Of a stretch of 64,000 nucleotides of DNA, positions 57,010 through 64,000 are shown in pieces. Within the stretch, counting starts at the first letter, position 1; every line of letters starts with the position of its first letter. Origin of the DNA: Streptomyces sp. NBC_00091. GTDB taxonomy: Bacteria > Actinomycetota > Actinomycetes > Streptomycetales > Streptomycetaceae. The stretch is from the NCBI RefSeq assembly GCF_026343185.1, contig NZ_JAPEMA010000002.1:791511-855510 (forward strand). Reading direction: 5' to 3'. The position numbers and the translations under genes were made by a program. The notes below the pieces were generated by a model. The model did not search any database and had not been told where the DNA came from. It saw nothing but the letters and a program-made list of their open reading frames with translations.

Positions 57010-57981
57010 ATGCGCAAGTCCGTCCGAGCCGCATCCGTCCTGCTGGCCGGTGCCCTCGCCACCGGTCTCGCCCTGATCAGTGCCGGCCCGGCGTACGCCG
57101 CGGACCCGACCACCATGACCAGCGGCTTCTACGCCGACCCCGACAACTCCGCCCTGCGGTGGACCAACGCGAACCCCGGCGACGGGCGGGCGGCGGCGAT
57201 CCGGACGTCCATCGCCAACACCCCGGCAGCCCGCTGGTTCGGGAACTGGAGCGGCGATATCGGCACGGCAACCGGCGCCTACGTCGGCCGCGCGGACTCC
57301 TACGACAAGCTGCCGATCCTGGTCGCGTACAACATCCCCCACCGGGACATCTGCGCCGGTCACTCCGGCGGCGGCGCGGGGAGCCGGGCCGCGTACGACG
57401 CCTGGATCGCCGCCTTCGCCAGTGGCATCGGCAACCGCCCTGCCGTGGTCGTCCTGGAACCCGACGCGCTCGGCCACGAGAGCTGCATGACGGCTGCTCA
57501 GATCGCGGAGCGCAACGCCATGCTGAAGAACGCGATCGACCAGTTCAAGGCCAAGGCACCCAACACCTGGGTCTACCTCGACGCCGGGAACCCCGGCTGG
57601 GTCGACGCCTCGACCATGGCGCGCCAGCTCGCCGCCGCCGGTGTCGGCGGGGCACGCGGCTTCGTGCTGAACGTCTCCAACTACTTCACCACCGACCAGA
57701 ACACCTCCTACGGCAACGCGGTCAACTCCGCCCTGGGCTCCTACGGCTACACCAAGCCGTTCGTCGTCGACACCAGCCGCAACGGCAACGGTTCCAACGG
57801 CCAGTGGTGCAACCCCGCAGGCCGCCGGATCGGCACTCCCAGCCAGCGCGGCGGCGGTGCCGAGATGCTGCTGTGGATCAAGGTCCCCGGCGAGTCCGAC
57901 GGCAACTGCGGCGTCGGGGCCGACTCCTCGGCCGGACAGTTCCTGCCGGAGGTCGCCTACAAGATGATCTACGGCTACTGA
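57010..57981 (+). CDS. GH6 endoglucanase-like, secreted
   Basis: A 323-residue cellulase with a signal peptide (VLLAGALATGLALISAGPAYAA). The GH6 barrel shows LPILVAYNIPHRDIC, the acid Asp in VVVLEPDALGHESC, the VYLDAGNPGWV strand and FVVDTSRNGNG. There is no binding module. ATG follows GGAGGAAG. It opens a two-gene run with another GH6 45 bases later. Confidence 0.94.
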   Translation: MRKSVRAASVLLAGALATGLALISAGPAYAADPTTMTSGFYADPDNSALRWTNANPGDGRAAAIRTSIANTPAARWFGNWSGDIGTATGAYVGRADSYDKLPILVAYNIPHRDICAGHSGGGAGSRAAYDAWIAAFASGIGNRPAVVVLEPDALGHESCMTAAQIAERNAMLKNAIDQFKAKAPNTWVYLDAGNPGWVDASTMARQLAAAGVGGARGFVLNVSNYFTTDQNTSYGNAVNSALGSYGYTKPFVVDTSRNGNGSNGQWCNPAGRRIGTPSQRGGGAEMLLWIKVPGESDGNCGVGADSSAGQFLPEVAYKMIYGY

Positions 57982-58026
57982 CCCCCCTTCCCTCGCCGAA
58001 GGGCGAACCCCTACCGAAGGAACCCC

Positions 58027-59250
58027 GTGCGCATCCCGCTGCACCGATTAGCCCTGGCAGCGAGCGCACTCACACTGCTCCTCGGCGCCGCCGCCCCGGC
58101 CTCTGCCGAGGCGAGCTCCGCGCCGGACTCCCACACGCTTGCGACGAACACCCGCTTCCACGTCGATCCCGACAGCGACGCAGCCCACCAGGCCGTCACC
58201 GACTTCCTTCACCGGGACTTCGAGGGCGCCAAGTCCATGGCGAAGCCAGCTAGTTGGCCAGAGGCTGCCTGGTTCACCGCCGGCACCCCGGAGCAGGTCG
58301 AATCCCGCGTACGCGACCTGGTGCGCCGCGCCGAGCGAACCCGGACGGTTCCCGTCCTGGTGGCCTACAACATCCCGCTGCGCGACTGCTCCCAGTATTC
58401 CTCCGGCGGTGCGCAGTCGGACGCCGAGTACCAGGCCTGGATCAGCGCCTTCGCCCGGGGGCTCGGCCGCAGCAAGGCCGTCGTCATCCTCGAACCGGAC
58501 GGGCTGGCCAACCTCTCCTCCGACTGCGGTCCCGGCAGCGACCCCACCGGCGCGATCACCACAGGACGCTTCGCCGACCTCAACCACGCGATCGACGCCC
58601 TGGGGCAGCAGCCGAACAGCGTCGTCTACCTGGACGCCGGCAACAGCCACTGGCGCAGCGTCGGCGACATCGCACAACGCCTCCTCCAGGCCGGCGTCAC
58701 CCGCACCCAGGGCTTCTCGCTGAACGTCTCCAACTATCTGGCCACCGGCCTGTCCACCCACTACGGCACCTGGGTCTCCCAGTGCCTGTGGTTCGCCACC
58801 AAAGGCCCGGACTGGGCCAGGGGGCACGCCGACTGGTGCGCGAGCCAGTACTACTCACCCGCAGCACCGAACGACGGGCAGCCGGGAAACTCCGTGAACG
58901 TGGACGATCCGTCCACGTGGCACTGGACCGACCGCTGGTTCCAGCAGAACGTCGGTACCCCGCCCGCGGGCAAGTACAGCGGCGACCCGCAAACCTGGTG
59001 CAACGCCCCGGGTCGCGGCGTCGGCGACCGGCCGACCGCGAACACCGGCGTCCCGCTCGTGGACGCCTACCTGTGGATCAAGACCGTCGGCCAGTCCGAC
59101 GGCCAGTGCAACCGCGGCATCCCGGGCGGCACCATCGACCCGGAGTACGGCATCGTCGATCCCGCGGCCGGCGTGTGGTGGCCGGAGCAGGCCAAGTCCC
59201 TCGTCCGGAACGCCAATCCCGCACTGGGGTTCAACACGGTCGTGCGCTGA
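58027..59250 (+). CDS. GH6 cellobiohydrolase-like enzyme, secreted
   Basis: A 407-residue GH6 enzyme with its own signal peptide (LALAASALTLLLGAAAPASAEA). Motifs are VLVAYNIPLRDC, VVILEPDGLANLSSDCG (acid Asp), VVYLDAGNSHW and DAYLWIKTVGQSDGQC. The insertions around residues 260-330, compared with the neighbouring GH6, suggest longer loops as in exo-acting cellobiohydrolases, though this is inference. No binding module. It follows the first GH6 by 45 bases and probably shares its promoter. Confidence 0.9.
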   Translation: MRIPLHRLALAASALTLLLGAAAPASAEASSAPDSHTLATNTRFHVDPDSDAAHQAVTDFLHRDFEGAKSMAKPASWPEAAWFTAGTPEQVESRVRDLVRRAERTRTVPVLVAYNIPLRDCSQYSSGGAQSDAEYQAWISAFARGLGRSKAVVILEPDGLANLSSDCGPGSDPTGAITTGRFADLNHAIDALGQQPNSVVYLDAGNSHWRSVGDIAQRLLQAGVTRTQGFSLNVSNYLATGLSTHYGTWVSQCLWFATKGPDWARGHADWCASQYYSPAAPNDGQPGNSVNVDDPSTWHWTDRWFQQNVGTPPAGKYSGDPQTWCNAPGRGVGDRPTANTGVPLVDAYLWIKTVGQSDGQCNRGIPGGTIDPEYGIVDPAAGVWWPEQAKSLVRNANPALGFNTVVR

Positions 59251-59338
59251 CCGAGGCCGCCGTGACCAGGCGGCCATTCCCGGCGATGCCGACTGAAGGA
59301 AATGCTCGTTTACAGCTTTCCGCCAGATCCCGATTGAA

Positions 59339-59371
59339 TGGTCCTCATCGAAATACTTTCGATGAGGACCA
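59339..59371. promoter_or_regulatory. 33-base inverted repeat enclosing a CGAAATACTTTCG box
   Basis: Perfect 15-base arms (TGGTCCTCATCGAAA and its complement) flank TAC, so the centre is CGAAATACTTTCG (59349-59361). The arms extend by TTGA/TCAA after one mismatch (59334-59376). It lies 88 bases after the GH6 stop, so it can be both a terminator hairpin and an operator for the xylanase downstream. Confidence 0.7.
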
Positions 59372-59379
59372 CTCAATGA

Positions 59380-61065
<1,686 letters not shown>

Positions 61066-61076
61066 CGACCTGCCAT

Positions 61077-61109
61077 GGAGTGGAGCCGGGACGATCCTGG
61101 CTCCACTCC
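61077..61109 (+). terminator. hairpin terminator of xlnA
   Basis: GGAGTGGAGCC (61077-61087) pairs with GGCTCCACTCC (61099-61109), twelve bases after the xylanase stop. It may also end transcription of the convergent GH9 pseudogene. Confidence 0.82.
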
Positions 61110-61146
61110 GTCGTCCATCGCCGGGTGGGCGTGACGTGACGATCGT

Positions 61147-63318
61147 TCAGGAGCAGAGTGCTCCGTTGAGCGTGTAGCGCGCCGGCACGGCGTTGGTGCC
61201 CGAGTACGTCGCCTGGAAGCCGAAGCTCACGCTGCCGCCGGGTGCCAGTGTTCCGTTCCATCCGGTGTCCCGGGCGGTGACCGTGCTGCCCGGCTGGCTC
61301 ACCGTGGCGTTCCAGCCGTTGGTGATCCGCTGGTCACCTGCGAAGCTCCAGCCGATGGTCCACCCGGATACCGCCGAGGTTCCGGTGTTCTTCACCGTCA
61401 CCGTCGCCGTGAAGCCGTTGCCCCAAGCGTTGTCGATCCGGTACGCCACCGCGCAGGAGGCCGCCGAAGCGTCGTCGTCCGCCTCCGTCGCCGTGAACGT
61501 CGCCGACTGCACGCCAGGACCACCGACCGCGAGCGTCGCGCTGCCCGACGACGCGTCGGGGTCCTGCGCGGCGAGGACCGAAACCTGCTGCGGCGTCGCC
61601 CAGTACGAGCCGACGTCGTCCACGTAGCACGCCGCCGGTGCGCAGCCCGCGAGCTTCTCCTTGGCCACCGGGTCCTCCAGCCCCGCGTTCGGTCCGCCCG
61701 CGAAGGATCCGGCCGGCGGGTGCGGCAGCGAGGCGTCGTTCTGGTGTGCCCAGAACCGGTGGTGCTGGTTCGCGGGGTAACGATCGCCGTAGCCGGTGAC
61801 GTAGGAGAGGTCGAGTGCGTTCCGGCCGAGCAGGTAGTCCAGGGACTCCAACGCTCCTGCCCGGTACCGTTGTTGACCGGTGAGCTCGTATGCGACGGCC
61901 AGCACGATCGCGTTGTTGGTGACGGAGCTGTTGGAGCCCCACACGTACCCGGTGGCGGGGAGCGACACCGCGTAGCCCTGTCCGGCCATGGTGGACAGGT
62001 GGCCATCGGCGGCCGTGGTCAGCAGGCCGCGGAGCCGGGCCACGTCGTCGGCGGGCAGGGCCACGCCGGGGACGGTGGCGAGGGTGATCCGGCCGGGCGT
62101 CGCGGTGCCGCCCCACCAGAATCCGTCGACGGACTTGGTGTGGTGCGCAGAGGAGGCGACGGCGTCCCGGTACTGCGACTCGCCGGTGGTGGCCAGGAGT
62201 TCCACCGCCGCCCAGTAGAACTCGTCGGAGACGTCGGCGTCCTCGTACGCACGGCCGCCGGCGTTGTCGGTCGCGAGAGCAAGCACGTTCGGGTTGACCT
62301 TGGCAGCCGTCCAGGCGCGGCGGGCCGCGTCCAGGCAGCGCGCGGCGAACGCGGCGTCGTACGGCTCGCGTACACCCGGGCACACTGCGCGGCCGAGGCC
62401 GCCAGGTTCAGCGTCGCGGCGGTCGACGGCTTGTGCAACTCACGCTGTTCGGCATCGAGTTCGGGCCGGGTCGGCAGGGCAGTCCACTTGGCGTCGTGTA
62501 TCTTGTGGAAGGCCATCCCGGCCATCGGCTTCTCGGCCGGGACCTGCATCCGCAGCAAGAACTCCAGCTCCCAGCGGGCCTCGTCCAGCACGTCCGGCGT
62601 CCCGTTGCCGCGCTCCGGCACCCGCAGCGTCGCGTCGCCGAGCGCCGCTTCGCTGCCCGAACGGCGGGCCCGCTCGAAGGAGTTGACCATCTCCCAGACG
62701 GAGATGCCGCCGTTGACCACGTACTTGCCTTGGTCGCCCGCGTCGTACCAGCCACCGCGCACGTCCAGTTGGTAGTTAGTCGCACACCCCGGCCTGGCAG
62801 GGGACGCCGGTGTCGCCCTTGTTCGGGGCGACGCCCAGGTGCCCGGCGGGGCGGGCGTAGGCGCTGCCGCCCGCCAGAGTCGCGTCGATCGCAATACCGC
62901 TGCGCTGCTGGTAGAAGAACGACATGCTGTCGGCGCGCAGTCCGTCGTACAGCGATGCGGAGATGTCGAAGGGGTGGCTGCTCTGGCCGTCGACGACCAG
63001 GGTGAAGCCGGTGCCGGTGCCGGTGTACGCGCCGAAGTCCACCAGGTGCGTGGACTGGCCGGACGCCTGGTCGGACCCGCGCACCGTGGTGGCACCCGAG
63101 GCGGAGGCGTCGCGCAGTTGCCAGGCGAGCGGGGCGGTCGCGGAGCCGGCCACGGTGGCCCGCTTGGGGCCGTCGGGCAGGTAGCCGAGCTGGTTGACCC
63201 GTACAGGTGTGCCGGCAGCGGCTGCCGCGGTGGCGGCAGCCGCGACCGGAACGGTCAGGGCGGTCGTGGACAGGCCGCCGACGGCCAGCGCGAGGCCGGC
63301 GCCTGACGGACACGTCAA
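61147..63318 (-). pseudogene. GH9 endoglucanase with CBM2, frameshifted and missing catalytic acid segment
   Basis: Three frames together encode a GH9 cellulase: N-terminal Ig-like domain ([18 protein letters not shown]), catalytic barrel ([30 protein letters not shown]) and C-terminal CBM2 (NAWGNGFTATVTVKN ... SGWTIGWSF). Near 62778 a tandem ACTA ACTA, normally single, puts a stop after GVCD. Near 62370 a one-base loss shifts the frame again at [12 protein letters not shown]. After YVDDVGSY the expected NEVxxNWNAPLAW segment with the catalytic Glu is absent. The start is unclear (TTG 63318 with a signal lacking a basic end). It cannot make an active enzyme. Confidence 0.88.
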
Positions 63319-63395
63319 GTCACGGTCCGGAACCGGTAGTTGACCGCCCCCTTGATCCGAGAACAGGTCGCCACCTCCCGAGCCGGTGCGCGACT

Positions 63396-64000
63396 TCAGA
63401 CGCCCGGGGCGTGAGGAGCGTTGCCGTAAGAGGCGTCCGGTCCGTGCTTACGGGTGAAGTGCCGCTCCAGCAGGTGCTTCGGCGGTTCGGAGGCTTCCCC
63501 GAGGCGGGACCCCAGTGCCAGCGTGTGCAGCGCCATCTCCGCCACGGCCTCGCAGACGATGGCGTTCTCCAGCGCCGCCTTCGCGGTGGCGCCCCAGGTG
63601 AAGGGTCCGTGTCGTGAGACGAGCGCTCCGGGGACCTCGTCGGCCCGCCGGGGGTCGCCGTCGAGCCGGGCGACGATCACCTGTCCGGTGTTGTACTCGT
63701 AGTCCCGCGCGCACTGCTCGGCGGTGAGGTCCTCCGTCACGGGGACCGGCCCGTTGAAGGTGTCGGCGTGCGTCGTGCCGAGTACGGGGATCGGGCGGCG
63801 CGCCTGGGCGAAGGCGACGGCGTGCGTCGAGTGCGTGTGGGTGACGCCGCCGATGGAGGGGAAGGCCCGGTAGAGGCACCGATGGGTTTCGGTGTCGGTG
63901 GACGGCCTGAGGTGTCCCTCGACGACCCGCCCGTCCTCCAGTGCCACCACCACCAGGTCCTCCTCTGCGAGGTCGGCGTAGGAGACCCCGGACGGCTTGA
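63396..64000 (-). CDS. araD: L-ribulose-5-phosphate 4-epimerase (class II aldolase family), 5' partial
   Basis: The visible 201 codons run off the right edge; the frame is open to 64000 ([10 protein letters not shown]). The zinc site includes [14 protein letters not shown] (HxH) and the phosphate/substrate region [20 protein letters not shown]-like NTGQVIVAR and the end [23 protein letters not shown] are typical of AraD, which converts L-ribulose-5-phosphate to D-xylulose-5-phosphate. It links arabinose released by the island to the pentose phosphate pathway. Confidence 0.93.
   Translation of the reverse strand, partial: KPSGVSYADLAEEDLVVVALEDGRVVEGHLRPSTDTETHRCLYRAFPSIGGVTHTHSTHAVAFAQARRPIPVLGTTHADTFNGPVPVTEDLTAEQCARDYEYNTGQVIVARLDGDPRRADEVPGALVSRHGPFTWGATAKAALENAIVCEAVAEMALHTLALGSRLGEASEPPKHLLERHFTRKHGPDASYGNAPHAPGV

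Overview
The window is chromosomal DNA of a Streptomyces or close relative. GC content is very high, many starts are GTG or TTG behind strong purine-rich ribosome binding sites, and gene types typical of the group are present (WhiB, SpoIIE-type phosphatase, LysX fusion, panD, ECF sigma factor). It is cut inside a sortase gene at the left end and inside araD at the right end.

Region 1 (about 1-27.3 kb) holds ordinary chromosomal genes: a class F sortase, a polysaccharide deacetylase, lysX, a CapA-like lipoprotein, an ECF sigma factor, a Fpg/Nei glycosylase, a PAS-GAF-PP2C-ATPase regulator, a DUF6777-like lipoprotein, a YndJ/DUF1990/lipase-maturation-factor cluster behind twin palindromes, an SDR enzyme, an EamA-type transporter, an Rpf-LysM-M23 cell wall hydrolase, a panD/GNAT/racemase operon, and a PadR-controlled divergon with a SnoaL-like protein, an MFS transporter and a quinone oxidoreductase.

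Region 2 (about 27.6-63.3 kb) is a plant cell wall degradation island with fourteen glycoside hydrolase genes (GH3, GH6 x2, GH9, GH10 x2, GH30, GH43 x4, a clan GH-A arabinofuranosidase-like enzyme, GH62, GH127). It also carries a sugar ABC importer, two LacI regulators and accessory enzymes. The centre is a probable 10 kb minus-strand operon: solute-binding protein, two permeases, GH30, GH10, Gfo/Idh oxidoreductase, DUF6807, cupin, GH62. A divergent operon, LacI regulator-GH3-GH43, resembles the bxl system. Secreted enzymes cut cellulose, xylan and arabinan side chains, the importer takes up xylo-oligosaccharides, and cytoplasmic GH3/GH43 enzymes finish hydrolysis. araD at the right edge fits arabinose use.

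Three operator families recur. TGTTAGCGYTAACA occurs at four glycoside hydrolase genes. CGAAATNCTTTCG occurs at the importer promoter and twice before the xlnA-like xylanase. A CebR-like TGGAAGCGCTTCCA sits between a LacI gene and the GH6 pair. These suggest at least three superimposed carbohydrate regulons.

The island is also decaying. One GH43 gene has an in-frame TGA where a Trp codon is expected. The GH9 gene has a 4-base tandem duplication, a second frameshift and no visible catalytic acid segment. The cupin gene has lost its stop and reads in frame into GH62. An orphan cas2 sits beside the last codons of cas1 and a fragment of an ABC exporter. Apart from these, the most novel items are the shared operators and a 56-residue peptide gene at 17.1 kb.
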